DNA from: Fibrobacteria bacterium
GTDB lineage: Bacteria; Fibrobacterota; Fibrobacteria; UBA11236; JADFYW01
Assembly (NCBI GenBank): GCA_015232855.1
Contig: JADFYW010000008.1
Location: 1 to 64,000 of the forward strand
Length of the DNA: 64,000 bases
Direction: 5' to 3'
Both the position numbers and the translations under genes were made by a program. The notes beneath the pieces were generated by a model. That model was not told where the DNA came from, ran no database searches, and saw only the letters and a list, made by a program, of their open reading frames with translations. Below are positions 42,650-52,724 of this stretch, piece by piece. Every line of letters starts with the position of its first letter. The stretch's first letter is position 1.

Positions 42650-43428
42650 TGCCTGGTGATAAAAACATGCTGCTTAAATTACTTTTAGGTACCGGATGTA
42701 CCTTAATCGTTTTCATGATTTATAGCTGCAAAATAACATCTAGTTATGCGTCATATGAAAACGTTTACCAATCTGATAATTTTATCGTTTATTATGATGA
42801 TGAAATATTTTCCGAAAAAGAAGTCATCAGATTTACTGTAAAAAAAGAACGGATGCTGACAATTATCACTTCTACTTTGGAAGAAAATATTTCAGAAAAA
42901 ATCGTTACTAATCTCATTAATGGATGTTGTGGAGGTTATACGAGAAGCAGTACCGGAGAAATCTATGAGTACCCTGATTACGTGCCTTATGATAAGGGCC
43001 ATGAGATTGTACACGCGGTAGTACATAAAACTTTAGATCGTTCTCTCTTTGGGTTTTTTCGGGAAGGAATGGCGGAAGCATTAGAAGTGCATCCCGACCA
43101 GTCCAATGCTATTGAGCGCTTTTTCAAAAGCTATGCAAGTACAATTGATAACCTGTATTTTGACAAGCAAAAAAGCAGTGAGTATCAGTCTATCTATGAC
43201 GAGATAGTGAAATACGAGTTTGACTATAGTTATTTCAGTTATATGAGAGCCGGCGCTTTTGTTCAGTACCTTATCAATGAGGTGGGAACAGATACATTTA
43301 AAACCTTCTATAATCAAACAGCAACCTATAGAAGTCAGGATGAATTCAACACAATATTTAGTGATGCTTTTGGGAAGTCCCTCGAGACAATGGAAAATGA
43401 ATTCATCCGAAAGTATTCTCTCTATTAA
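42649..43428 (+). CDS. Zincin metallopeptidase-like lipoprotein (peptidase MA type)
   Basis: A 259-residue protein with a lipoprotein signal (Cys27, MIYSC). It carries a zincin site HEIVH (118-122) followed by REGMAEALE, in which Glu139 is placed as the third zinc ligand of a gluzincin. A C-terminal region (200-259: SYMRAGAFVQYLINEVG, FNTIFSDAFGKSLETMENEF) matches the usual helical part of peptidase MA-like proteins. It should act in the periplasm or at the outer membrane; the substrate is unknown. An internal ATG (42667) would also give a signal peptide. Its start overlaps the stop of the small secreted gene, suggesting translational coupling. Confidence 0.8.
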   Translation: MPGDKNMLLKLLLGTGCTLIVFMIYSCKITSSYASYENVYQSDNFIVYYDDEIFSEKEVIRFTVKKERMLTIITSTLEENISEKIVTNLINGCCGGYTRSSTGEIYEYPDYVPYDKGHEIVHAVVHKTLDRSLFGFFREGMAEALEVHPDQSNAIERFFKSYASTIDNLYFDKQKSSEYQSIYDEIVKYEFDYSYFSYMRAGAFVQYLINEVGTDTFKTFYNQTATYRSQDEFNTIFSDAFGKSLETMENEFIRKYSLY

Positions 43429-43451
43429 TTAGTGCAATAAAAAGGCCGATT

Positions 43452-45428
43452 ATGAAAATAAAATTATTACATCATTCAGTAAAAAAGAAACTTTTACTGT
43501 TGTGTTTATTTATTTTAGTGTTATTGTATACTGCTTGCAATGACCAGGTATCATTGAATCTACCTGATAACGAGGAGTATTCAACGGTGACTGGATATGT
43601 CACACCAACGGGAGTTTCCGGAACGGTATATCTGTTTGAAACAGGAGTTATTGATTCTGCGGAATTGGACGATGAGACAGGCTATTTTTCTTTTGATAGT
43701 ATACCCTATGGTTCTTATTACATACGGGTAAAGGCTGATGATTATGCCGAATATAACAAATACCTTTCCATAAACTCCCGAACAACGGTTATGAGTACCA
43801 TTATGCTGGACAAAATTTCAGGTTTGATAAGTCGCCAATGGCCTACTGAAAATACCGAATTAAACCAAACATTCATGGCAGATAATGACTATGACATCGG
43901 GGATTCAACCGTGAGTTTTAAAATTTATTTTAACAAAAAAATGGATGAACCAAGCATTATCAAAGCTTTTACTTCATCGCCCTCACAAAATAACCTGGGA
44001 ATCAAATTAACCTATGAAACAGAAAATAATAATAATTTCTTAAAAATTTCCGTTCCCATACTAAATCTTTTTCATAATGCCGAGGTTTCTTTTTCCCTGG
44101 GAAAAGATGCAAAGGATGTATTCGGTAATAATCTAGATAACGCTTATACGATGGTTTTTCCCGTTGATACATCCTATCTGGCACAGATACAGACAGATCT
44201 CATTATAAGGCAAGTAAATCCCCAGCATGATGCTGTTTCAGTTAGTCCATCAAAAACAATAACCGTATATTTTCATAAAAAAATGGTAGAAAAGAATGTG
44301 GAAAACGCCTTTTTTATAAAACCAGAAAAGCCGGCCAACTTCTTTTGGAACACAGGCTCTAGCGGAGCAACAAGTGTTGAAATTAAATTTGCTACTCCTC
44401 TGGTAAGCGCTACATCATATACCTATGGATTTAAGGCGGGTATTTGTTCAAAAGATTCGTTGTGCACGAGTGAAGATCTTTCCTATTCTTTTCAAACGAC
44501 TTCTATCCAATTATCCAACTATAAACCTTATAGCGGAGTCCCAGACTTCCCCCTTGATTCCGTTTTTTATTACCGATTTACCGCAACAATGGATCTGGAA
44601 AAATTCAAGGAATCCTTTCATATTTCGCCAGAAGTTGATTCCCTGGATTTTGAATATTATAGCTATTATACTACGACCATCCATGTATATCATTCTTTGC
44701 TTGAAGAAAATAAAGCGTATACCATCACCATTGATTCATCATGCCTGGGAGTGACGGGCGACAATCCAGGAATTTACCTGCAGCAGAAGTTTACCACCGG
44801 AGGCTCAGTAATGGGGACTCAGCAGCAGGAAAATGAAATCCGAGTATCGCCTTCTGATAGTACTGATTATATTAATACAGGTAGTTATATAACTATAGCT
44901 TTTCCAGATAGTATGAACATCAATTCAGTACTAGAGCATTACCATCTCGAACCCTATGTGCCAGCCCAGCTTAGCTGGCAATACTATTCAGAAGATCACC
45001 AGTTAAGGATAACTCCAGTGCAGCGGTTAAAGGCGAATACCCTTTATACTATAACCCTGGACCGGGGCTATAAAAATATTCAGGGGGATTCTTTTGACAC
45101 TTTTACGGCCTATGTAAAAACGTACCCGCTTTCTCTCCAGGAATTTTTACCACAGACCGGTCGCATAAATATTGATGTTGACAAAAACTTATCCTATGAA
45201 TTTTCTTCGGCAATAGACTCTCTTTCTTTTGCAGAAAATTTTGTTATTGAACCAGAACCCGATTCGTTAAGGTTTGTTTTTGACAGTTACGAAAAGGAGG
45301 TCACCGTCAGGCATTCCTCTTTTGATAGAGAAACAACTTATAAAGTTACCCTTGGCCAGGGAATTACTGACCTTTACGGTGCTCCTCTCTATAAAAGTTA
45401 TTCACTTGAATTTACTACCATGAAATGA
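43452..45428 (+). CDS. Lipoprotein with Big_5/SbsA-like Ig repeats
   Basis: A 658-residue lipoprotein (Cys29, lipobox LYTAC). A carboxypeptidase-regulatory-like domain (about 42-115, GYFSFDSIPYGSYYIRVKADDY) is followed by about five Ig-like bacterial SbsA (Big_5) domains of roughly 100 residues. Each has a KKM-D or xDSM-type strand near the start and an LxxxTxYTxTL end. Such proteins serve as surface stalks or binding modules. An AAAGG ribosome-binding site precedes the ATG. It lies between the zincin and a beta-barrel-like gene and probably belongs to their operon. Confidence 0.82.
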   Translation: MKIKLLHHSVKKKLLLLCLFILVLLYTACNDQVSLNLPDNEEYSTVTGYVTPTGVSGTVYLFETGVIDSAELDDETGYFSFDSIPYGSYYIRVKADDYAEYNKYLSINSRTTVMSTIMLDKISGLISRQWPTENTELNQTFMADNDYDIGDSTVSFKIYFNKKMDEPSIIKAFTSSPSQNNLGIKLTYETENNNNFLKISVPILNLFHNAEVSFSLGKDAKDVFGNNLDNAYTMVFPVDTSYLAQIQTDLIIRQVNPQHDAVSVSPSKTITVYFHKKMVEKNVENAFFIKPEKPANFFWNTGSSGATSVEIKFATPLVSATSYTYGFKAGICSKDSLCTSEDLSYSFQTTSIQLSNYKPYSGVPDFPLDSVFYYRFTATMDLEKFKESFHISPEVDSLDFEYYSYYTTTIHVYHSLLEENKAYTITIDSSCLGVTGDNPGIYLQQKFTTGGSVMGTQQQENEIRVSPSDSTDYINTGSYITIAFPDSMNINSVLEHYHLEPYVPAQLSWQYYSEDHQLRITPVQRLKANTLYTITLDRGYKNIQGDSFDTFTAYVKTYPLSLQEFLPQTGRINIDVDKNLSYEFSSAIDSLSFAENFVIEPEPDSLRFVFDSYEKEVTVRHSSFDRETTYKVTLGQGITDLYGAPLYKSYSLEFTTMK

Positions 45429-45438
45429 TTTCTTTTTG

Positions 45439-46827
45439 ATGAAAAAACCCGTTTCATTTTTTTCCGTTACCATAATGGTAATACTGAGCTGGATATACCA
45501 TGGGTTTACAGCTGGTGAACTTGTGTCCCCTGTCTTTAAGGCAGCGGTTTCGGAGGAAAGTGCTTCCTGGGGCAGCATGGAACTGCAGTATGGTTTTATA
45601 GATATTGAAAAATTTTCGCTCATCGCCTCGATTGATCAGATACCTGTTCACACTGGAATTCTTTCCTATTACAGCACGACGAGCTACTGGAAAAATCAGC
45701 CGTTTGACCTTCCGCGTCAGGCACTTTTTTATTCACTTCCGGTAGGACAACATACCCTTTCCCTGGGTTTGGAATATAGTTATCAATATTCTGACTATAA
45801 ATATTTTGGTGACCATGAATATTGTTATGACTGGGATGAAGGTGAGTGTGTGGATGATGTCCATTACCAATATTTAAATCAGGCTGATAACCGTATGAAT
45901 CATTATGTACTGGAAGCAGGTGAAATGTGGCGCTTGAACAAAGTCAGTAGTTTGCTTGCTTCAGCCCGGGTAGGCTATAATCAACAGGCAGGCTTTTCAT
46001 ATTACGAAAATTATTATGCAGATGCTTCTGATGGCAAAATTCCCCATGGCACTGCTGAATACCGAAACTACAACGAAGGTGACTATGACATGGATTATCA
46101 GGTAAATCTGGGATATTGGAAAAAAAATATCTTTGGTTTGGAAAAGGGCTCATTGTTATGGCGGGTATCAGGTAACTATTCTCATTCTTATTATAAACCT
46201 GTTATACAGAGAGGTTTTGAACCCTATTATAATCCTTCTGACAATCAGAATCCAATAACGGTAAAATTTATTGGTTCTGATTCCAGAATGATGAAATTGG
46301 AAACAGAACTTGCCTACGGCGAGTCGTATTTCGAACGGGTCCCTTTAGACCGGCCGCTCCGAAAGGGATGGTTGAATACCTATTTGGCCATTCCGAGGTT
46401 TGGTATTCGCTTGGGAACAATTACCAGGGATTATGATCGTCCCACTATTATCCGCTGGCAGCGGGAAGACGGGTATTCCTGGGGATATACAGAACCAAAA
46501 TCACATACTTTTTATCTGAATGCGGCCTTATTCGGGCATGTAAGATTGTATATGTTGAAACATCTGTATATGGATATTGTGGTAAATTCAGAAAATCTTC
46601 TGCAATTTTTTCAGGATTACCGGATATACGAAGAAGATGCCATCGTTGATTGGCATATTGGGTATCAACAGGTTATTAAAAAAAAGATAATTTTTGATGT
46701 AGGTGTTTTGTTTACCAAAATGGAAATAGACGGCTGGAGTAACTCCCGATGGCAATCTCAGCCATCTTTTTCCCTTGATAATAAGCCTTTTGGTTACCTC
46801 TATCTAAAAGCAAGCCTGCTGAGATAA
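45439..46827 (+). CDS. Putative outer-membrane beta-barrel protein
   Basis: A 462-residue protein with a signal peptide (about 1-25, VTIMVILSWIYHGFTA). The rest is a long run of aromatic, alternating strands (SLGLEYSYQYSDYKYFG, WRLNKVSSLLASARVGY, YLNAALFGHVRLYMLKHLYMDI) and ends in a strand KPFGYLYLKASLLR, as expected of an outer-membrane barrel. It lies 10 nt after the Big_5 lipoprotein and completes the operon. A TTG one codon upstream is the other possible start. Its family and cargo are unknown. Confidence 0.65.
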   Translation: MKKPVSFFSVTIMVILSWIYHGFTAGELVSPVFKAAVSEESASWGSMELQYGFIDIEKFSLIASIDQIPVHTGILSYYSTTSYWKNQPFDLPRQALFYSLPVGQHTLSLGLEYSYQYSDYKYFGDHEYCYDWDEGECVDDVHYQYLNQADNRMNHYVLEAGEMWRLNKVSSLLASARVGYNQQAGFSYYENYYADASDGKIPHGTAEYRNYNEGDYDMDYQVNLGYWKKNIFGLEKGSLLWRVSGNYSHSYYKPVIQRGFEPYYNPSDNQNPITVKFIGSDSRMMKLETELAYGESYFERVPLDRPLRKGWLNTYLAIPRFGIRLGTITRDYDRPTIIRWQREDGYSWGYTEPKSHTFYLNAALFGHVRLYMLKHLYMDIVVNSENLLQFFQDYRIYEEDAIVDWHIGYQQVIKKKIIFDVGVLFTKMEIDGWSNSRWQSQPSFSLDNKPFGYLYLKASLLR

Positions 46828-46853
46828 TTGTGAGATACGGGTTCAATTAACCT

Positions 46854-48599
46854 TTAAACAGGAAATTCCCGGTTCCAGTCTTCCCTATCATTGTCAGTCT
46901 TCTTTTTCTTATCCATGATGCTAATGTTCCGCACAAGCTTGGCAATGTTCCGGTACATGGTATGCAGATATTTAAAAGACTCAATCATGTCTGTTTCCAA
47001 TTTGTATGCCTGCAGCCTGTTAGGCTCTTTTTGACATAATCTGACAGCGAGATGTTGACGGGCTTCTTTCAGTAAGGCATTGAATTCCTTCTTAGCGGTG
47101 AGCGCCTTTTCTGCTTTATATTCATCAGAAGACTCAATGGAATCTACGGCAAAATTTCCGGTTGAACATAATTTTTTGTGGATGGAATCCAGATAATCCA
47201 GAGTACCGGGGCTAACTATTACGTTCCCCTTCATACATTCTTCTGCATTATACAGAAGGTTATTTTCAATTATGTCGCCAATTCTCTCAAATACATTGGC
47301 TATGGCAAGGTAATGATACGCAAGCCGGGTTTGCCGCTCAGTGAGTTCTTCAGCAGAGAGCGTTCTCAGATAATCTACAATAGCCACATAAAGCTTGTCC
47401 GCATCTCCTTCCATGGCCTTGAGCTTTTGGATAAGCACCTTATTTTTACTTGTTATTGCCGCATAGGACCTTTGCATCATTTGCAATACCGATTGACCAA
47501 GCCGGGAAAGCTCTCTACGGGCGCTATCTAAAGCAAGTTCAGGCTGGCTAATAAAAATAGGGTCAAGGAATTGGGGCTCTACCAGCGCCTTTTTCTTTAC
47601 AGGCTTAGAGGGGATAATCTTATCAACTAATTTTATAAATTGATTTGTAAATCCGAGGAAAAGAAAGGCATTCACCACATTAAAAATGGTATGTGCATTA
47701 GCAATCTGACGGGGCGTTTCTATTCCCAGTCTTGCCATACCTGTTAATCCCTCGGCCACAGGAGATATTTCACGAACGAGAGAGGCAAACGAAGATATAA
47801 AGGGCAGCCAGAGCAGTACGCCAACAACTTTAAATATAACATGAATTAAAGCTGCTTTTACCGCTTCTCTCGGCTTACCGAGAGCCGCCAGCACAGCGGT
47901 AATACAGGTTCCTATATTTGAACCGAGTACGAGTGCAATACCTGCTTCCAGTGAAACAAACCCCTGGTTTGCAAGCACAATAATGATACCAATAGTAGCG
48001 GATGAACTTTGTACGATAGCGGTGAAAATCGTAGCAATGAGTATCCCCATCAATGGATTCTGGAGATTACACATCAGTTCAATAAAAGGAGCAAATTCAC
48101 GCAGAGGACTGGTACCATTACTCATTATCTGCATACCGAAAAAGATAAATCCCAGGCTCATGAGGACAACAGCGTATTGTTTAAACCGTTCTTTCTTGAT
48201 AACTATTTCCAGGAGAAACCCGGAAGCCAGCATTAAAAGCCCATACTTTGATATTTTAAAGGCAATGATCTGGGCAGTAATGGTCGTCCCGATGTTGGCG
48301 CCAAGTATAACACCTACAGACTGCGCCGCGGTCATGAGCCCGGCACTGATAAACCCCACCATAAGCACCGTGGTAACGGAGGAGCTTTGAATAATAGCGG
48401 TAATTGCCGCTCCGGCAAGCATACCCGTAAACCGATTCTTGGTAAGTTGGGCAAGAATTGTTTTAATGCCGTTACCCGCTGCCGCCTTCAAGCCTTCGGT
48501 GAGTTTGTCCATGCCATATAAAAATAAGGCCAGCCCTCCGAAAAGTTCAATTATAATCTTTCCATATTCCAGGGTTGTAGGTGCGGTTGACGTATCCAT
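46854..48599 (-). CDS. Na+/phosphate cotransporter family protein with PhoU-like domain
   Basis: A 581-residue protein. Two Na_Pi_cotrans repeats (about 15-150 and 175-320) each carry the hallmark QSSS (IIQSSSVTT at 71-74 and IVQSSSATI near 200). GANIGTT and GSNIGTC repeats follow. The C-terminal 230 residues are a helical PhoU-like domain (SVLQMMQRSYAAI...). It imports phosphate coupled to sodium, or exports phosphate, in the inner membrane; the fused PhoU-like domain may regulate flux. It is convergent with the barrel gene. No strong ribosome-binding site. Confidence 0.9.
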   Translation of the reverse strand: MDTSTAPTTLEYGKIIIELFGGLALFLYGMDKLTEGLKAAAGNGIKTILAQLTKNRFTGMLAGAAITAIIQSSSVTTVLMVGFISAGLMTAAQSVGVILGANIGTTITAQIIAFKISKYGLLMLASGFLLEIVIKKERFKQYAVVLMSLGFIFFGMQIMSNGTSPLREFAPFIELMCNLQNPLMGILIATIFTAIVQSSSATIGIIIVLANQGFVSLEAGIALVLGSNIGTCITAVLAALGKPREAVKAALIHVIFKVVGVLLWLPFISSFASLVREISPVAEGLTGMARLGIETPRQIANAHTIFNVVNAFLFLGFTNQFIKLVDKIIPSKPVKKKALVEPQFLDPIFISQPELALDSARRELSRLGQSVLQMMQRSYAAITSKNKVLIQKLKAMEGDADKLYVAIVDYLRTLSAEELTERQTRLAYHYLAIANVFERIGDIIENNLLYNAEECMKGNVIVSPGTLDYLDSIHKKLCSTGNFAVDSIESSDEYKAEKALTAKKEFNALLKEARQHLAVRLCQKEPNRLQAYKLETDMIESFKYLHTMYRNIAKLVRNISIMDKKKKTDNDREDWNREFPV

Positions 48600-48938
48600 A
48601 AAAGGTTAATTCTGCTCCAATAAGTTAATATGCCTATTAACTATTATATTGTTTCTTCTCATTGGATGGGTAGCTTTTTTTGAATGTAAAAATAATGGGA
48701 AATAGTAAACATATTGAGGTGTTTTGGAATTTAAGCCCCAAATTTGTTTGCGGTTTGCCGTTATTATCCAATCTTTTTGAAGTTTTTGAAAATCAAGGCA
48801 GAAAGTTACTTTGGCACCGTTCGTTGTCTAAAATTACATTTTTCATAAAACAAACTTTTATTCGTTCTGAAGGAAAATTGTTATTTAAAAAATGTTTATA
48901 TAGAAACATTACAAATACTGTGAATATTTAGTAATTTT
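48600..48938. other. Intergenic region without a supported gene
   Basis: AT-rich sequence. A short frame at 48680-48931 starts with TTG, lacks a ribosome-binding site and shows no family features, so it is not annotated. The region should contain the promoters of the leftward Na/Pi transporter and the rightward Fic gene. Confidence 0.4.
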
Positions 48939-48958
48939 ATAGTATCAAATGATACTAT
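48939..48958. promoter_or_regulatory. Palindromic operator before the Fic gene
   Basis: ATAGTATCA-AA-TGATACTAT is a 9-bp perfect inverted repeat with a 2-nt centre, ending 16 nt before the Fic start. Its symmetry and position suit a dimeric winged-helix repressor, perhaps Fic itself, whose C-terminus looks like a winged helix. Binding is not shown. Confidence 0.5.
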
Positions 48959-48974
48959 CATCACAGGATTAATT

Positions 48975-49943
48975 TTGTCCAAAAATAAACCTCCATATGA
49001 AATAACAAAAGAAATTTTGAGTCTTGTTTCTCAGGTAGCAGAAAAACTTGGTGAAATAAATGCCGAATATCTCATTAGAAAGGCCCCGGAACTACGAAAA
49101 AAAAACCGTATCAAAACCATTCAATCGTCTCTTGAAATTGAAGGCAACACTTTATCTGTCGAACAGGTAGCTGCAATTTTTGAAAAAAAAAGAGTTGTCG
49201 GACCAAAAAAGGATATTATTGAAGTCGAAAATGCAATCAAAGTTTATGAAGAATTAGAGAGTTATAAATCCACTTCTCTGAGATCCTTTTGTAACGCTCA
49301 CAAAACATTGTTATCAGGTTTATTGAATAACCCGGGAGTAATTCGTTCAAAAAATGTGGGAATTATTAAAGGTAATAAAATTGCGCATATCCCTCCTGAT
49401 GGTTCAATTGTTAAAGGACTTCTAAAAGATTTATTCTTTTATTTAAAAGCAGACAAAGAACCTTTATTGACTAAAAGTTGTGTGTTTCATTATGAGCTTG
49501 AATTTATTCATCCTTTTCTTGATGGAAACGGTCGGATGGGAAGGCTTTGGCAAACTGTAATTTTAAATGAAAAATACCCGATATTTTCATTTTTACCTAT
49601 TGAAACCGTAATTAAAAAAAGACAAAGGGAGTATTACAAAATATTAAGTTTATGCGATAACACTGGACAATCAACTAAATTCATTGAATTTATGCTGGAA
49701 ATAATAAGGGATGAATTGGTAAACATATCGGGAATCACTCAAAAAAAATCATTAACCAATCGAGATAGGCTTGATATTGCTAAAAAGATTTTCAGCAATA
49801 AAATATTTTCCCGTAAAGATTACTTAATTGAATTTAAAGATATATCAGCTCCCACTGCAAGTCGTGATTTAAAATTTGCAGTTGAACATAAAATGGTCAT
49901 AAAGAAAGGTGATAAACGAAATACTTGTTATTCATTCAAATAA
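48975..49943 (+). CDS. Fic/DOC family AMP-transferase with winged-helix C-terminus
   Basis: A 322-residue Fic protein. The active-site motif HPFLDGNGRMGR (179-190) is complete. An inhibitory-helix motif SLEIEG (52-57) near the N-terminus marks the self-inhibited class II type. A Fic_N domain (about 10-95) and a C-terminal winged-helix-like part (about 255-322) complete the usual single-chain layout. It would transfer AMP from ATP to a hydroxyl on a target protein, probably itself or a host/cell enzyme. The start is TTG with a nearby AGGA. A palindrome just upstream suggests self-control. Confidence 0.9.
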   Translation: MSKNKPPYEITKEILSLVSQVAEKLGEINAEYLIRKAPELRKKNRIKTIQSSLEIEGNTLSVEQVAAIFEKKRVVGPKKDIIEVENAIKVYEELESYKSTSLRSFCNAHKTLLSGLLNNPGVIRSKNVGIIKGNKIAHIPPDGSIVKGLLKDLFFYLKADKEPLLTKSCVFHYELEFIHPFLDGNGRMGRLWQTVILNEKYPIFSFLPIETVIKKRQREYYKILSLCDNTGQSTKFIEFMLEIIRDELVNISGITQKKSLTNRDRLDIAKKIFSNKIFSRKDYLIEFKDISAPTASRDLKFAVEHKMVIKKGDKRNTCYSFK

Positions 49944-50020
49944 ATGAACATTACATCAAATAACAACTACATGCACCAGGACGGGCTATGGCAGCGGATG
50001 ATTAGAGATTGGAGATACAT

Positions 50021-50731
50021 ATGAAAACCATAGGGATAATTGGAGGCATAGGCCCGGAATCAACCGTTGATTATTATAAAGAAATTATTAAAACATTTCA
50101 AACAACGTATTCCTATCTTGCTTATCCGGAAATTATTGTCTACAGCGTAAATATGAATGAACTTATGCAGTTTGTTGAAACAAAGAATTGGTCCAATCTT
50201 TCCGAATTGCTCTTAGATAAAATTGGTTCTCTTCATAAAGCGGGTGCTGCTTTCGCTGCTATTGCTTCAAACACACCGCATATTGTTTTTGATGAACTAA
50301 AAACAAAATCACCTCTACCTTTGCTGAGCATCGTTGAAGAAACCTGCAATAAAGCGGACGAAATGGGGTTGAAAAATGTTGGCTTGATGGGTACCAAACT
50401 CACCATGGAAGCGGAGTTTTATAAAAAGCCATTTTATTCAAAAGGGATATCTGTCGTAGTTCCTTCGGAAGAAGAACAACAATTAATCCATCATAAACTT
50501 TTCTCAGAAATTGAATTAGGGATCTTCAAAGATTCCACAAAAGAAGGGTTATTGGCAATTGCGAAAAGAATGGTAGAGAAAAATGGTATTGACTCTTTAA
50601 TTTTGGGATGTACTGAATTGCCACTGATATTAACAGAGCCTCAATACAATATTCCTTTTTTGAACACAACGGCCATTCATTGTGAGAGTATCATAGCCCA
50701 CTGTATTGAAGGGATGAATCCAGTTTGTTAG
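50021..50731 (+). CDS. Aspartate/glutamate racemase family protein
   Basis: A 236-residue Asp/Glu racemase fold with N-terminal IGIIGGIGPESTVDYY and second active-site motif GCTELP (Cys197). The first-site motif is SNTPH, so the usual Cys at position 83 is Ser83. In characterised L-Asp/Glu-type racemases of this family the first Cys can be Thr, giving one-way activity; Ser is a similar change. The frame extends to a TTG at 50009, but GGAGA sits 6 nt before the ATG at 50021. Substrate may be aspartate, glutamate or another amino acid. Confidence 0.85.
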   Translation: MKTIGIIGGIGPESTVDYYKEIIKTFQTTYSYLAYPEIIVYSVNMNELMQFVETKNWSNLSELLLDKIGSLHKAGAAFAAIASNTPHIVFDELKTKSPLPLLSIVEETCNKADEMGLKNVGLMGTKLTMEAEFYKKPFYSKGISVVVPSEEEQQLIHHKLFSEIELGIFKDSTKEGLLAIAKRMVEKNGIDSLILGCTELPLILTEPQYNIPFLNTTAIHCESIIAHCIEGMNPVC

Positions 50732-50757
50732 GTACTCTAAAATAAAAATTTATTGCC

Positions 50758-51048
50758 ATGCAAAACAAACTTCATAACACAAAACGCCTGCCTGTTGCAG
50801 GAGTTATGGGTTCGGGATCTCAGTCTTGGCAGGATAGAACCTCTCCTCTTGGAGTATGGCTTGCAGAGAATAGTTTTCATTTGCTCACCGGTGGTGGAAG
50901 CGGAGTGATGGAATCAGTAAGTAAGGCCTTTCATCAAGTTCCTGAACGCCGGGGAAATGTTATTGGCATTATCCCCTTTCGAAATCAAGTTAAATCCATA
51001 CCTCAAAGCCAACAGCCCTATTCAAATAACGGTATTAACAGACAATAG
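50758..51048 (+). pseudogene. Truncated LOG-family (TIGR00725-like) gene
   Basis: The first 75 residues (VAGVMGSGSQSW, GGGSGVMESVSKAFHQVPERRGNVIGIIPF) match the N-terminal half of lysine-decarboxylase-like/LOG family proteins. After about residue 76 the match ends and the frame runs into an unrelated sequence to a stop at 51048. The catalytic PGGxGT segment is missing. The change occurs at about 50980-51000, where a GH2 fragment begins in another frame; a deletion that joined the two genes is the simplest explanation. Confidence 0.82.
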
Positions 51049-52402
51049 GTTAACAGAGCGTGCAATACCTGATACTTATTGCAATGGCTGGCGACTTTAC
51101 GGCGGTATTATCCGCCCGGTTTTACTTTGTTATAGGCCAAAAAACAGATTGGAACACGTAACCATCAGAACTTTTCACATACAAGAAAATACTTTTGATC
51201 TTGCTTTTTCTTTTAAGCAAATCGGGAAAACTCCAGACCATTTATCTTTAGAAATTATCACTCCAGAGGGCCAACCCTTTATAAGACATACTTTCAAATC
51301 CATAATTTCAGATTCTCTCTATAAGATACGTATACATAATACACATCCATGGACCCCTGAAACACCATATTTATATCAGATAAAATTAATTGCAAATTTT
51401 GATGGTAATTTATTCACCAAAGAATTTAAAAAAGGATTTATGCAAGTAACCACATCAAAAAACAATATTTTATTAAATGGAAAGCCTTATTACTTACGAG
51501 GAATAAGCACACATGAAGGAGTAGACAACAAAGGGCCTCTTTCAAACAAACAAGAAAAACTTGCTGACTTTATTGATTTAAAACGCCTGAATGTGAACTT
51601 TCTACGAGTACCCCATTATCCCCAACCTGAATATGTTTATACCCTATGTGATAGTCTCGGCATATTAGTAATGGATGAAATACCGGCGTGGAAAACCAGT
51701 CCACGGTTTTTAGGCAGCAGGGACGGAAAATCTTTTGCAACAGAGTATTTATCAAAAATGATCACCACTCATGGAAATTATACATCCGTTGCTTTATGGT
51801 CCTTTGGAAATGAATTTCATTCTTTTAGAAGTAATGTTTCAAATTATATCAAACACCTTTCTGCATATGCAAAACAAGCCGATTTACATTTTCGCCCATC
51901 TACTTACTGTAGTTATTTTTATCATTACGACAAAGCATACGAGTATGTGGATATTATATCTGTAAACGAATACTTTGGTTGGCATATAGGGGATCTTGAA
52001 ATGTTGATTCCTATTTTAAAAAAAATCCAGAAGAAGTGGCCGGATAAGCCTCTTATCATTTCTGAAGTTGGTTGTTCGAGCCAAATGGGCCTGAGAAATG
52101 CTAAAGCAAAATTGGCCGGGAAAATAACCAGTATGTTAAAAAAGGATTACAGTGAAGATCATCAAGCATTGTATTTGCGCTCACATTTGACAACATTATG
52201 GGATAACCGTGACCTCTGTCAGGGTACGGTCGTTTGGAATTATACGGATTATCATACCCCCCGTAAAAAATACCAAACAAAAGAAATGCCTCCATGGATA
52301 TCAGGATTTGGACTTGTTAATCTCCAAAGAAAAAAGAAACTAGCCTATTGGGAAGTTCAAAAGATGTATGGCAAAATTAAAGATTTTGACCTCGGAGAAT
52401 GA
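50957..52402 (+). pseudogene. 5'-truncated glycoside hydrolase family 2 gene
   Basis: About 480 codons in a frame that begins inside the LOG remnant. From PIQITVLTDNRL onward it matches GH2 enzymes: an Ig-like linker, a TIM-barrel start LRGISTHEG, the acid/base segment VALWSFGNEF and the nucleophile segment PLIISEVG. The N-terminal jelly-roll sugar-binding domain and signal peptide are missing, as is a natural start codon. The substrate was probably a beta-glucuronide or beta-galactoside-like sugar. It ends normally at 52402. It may still be expressed at low level but is unlikely to be exported or stable. Confidence 0.8.
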
Positions 52403-52724
52403 TATGAGTACGGCCTATTAAAAGGAAGGTATTTGCGGTTTAGATAGTTTTTTTTTCCAAAATTATTTGAAAAGTTTTCTCAAAGAATTTAAGAATTTGT
52501 GTTTCTTCTTACCAAGATAATAATCATAATTATTTTTTTAAGGAAAAAAGAAATATCGCCTACAATAACTCAAATTCCAAAATCATTAGCCATTTGTATT
52601 ATATTTTTATGCAAAGTTTCTTCAAAAAAAGTATTTTTCATAGAAATTAGAGTCTAATATTTTTAGTGTTCTGGTATTATAAATTAAAAACAAGCGTTCA
52701 TTTATTTAACAATTAAGTAATATA
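52403..52724. other. AT-rich intergenic region before the 1720-residue lipoprotein gene
   Basis: No gene, repeat or clear promoter is evident in these 322 bases. It should hold the promoter for the lipoprotein gene. Confidence 0.4.

Noticed and set aside
48680-48931. 83-residue plus-strand frame upstream of the Fic gene
   Set aside because: TTG start, no ribosome-binding site, no family features and random-looking composition.
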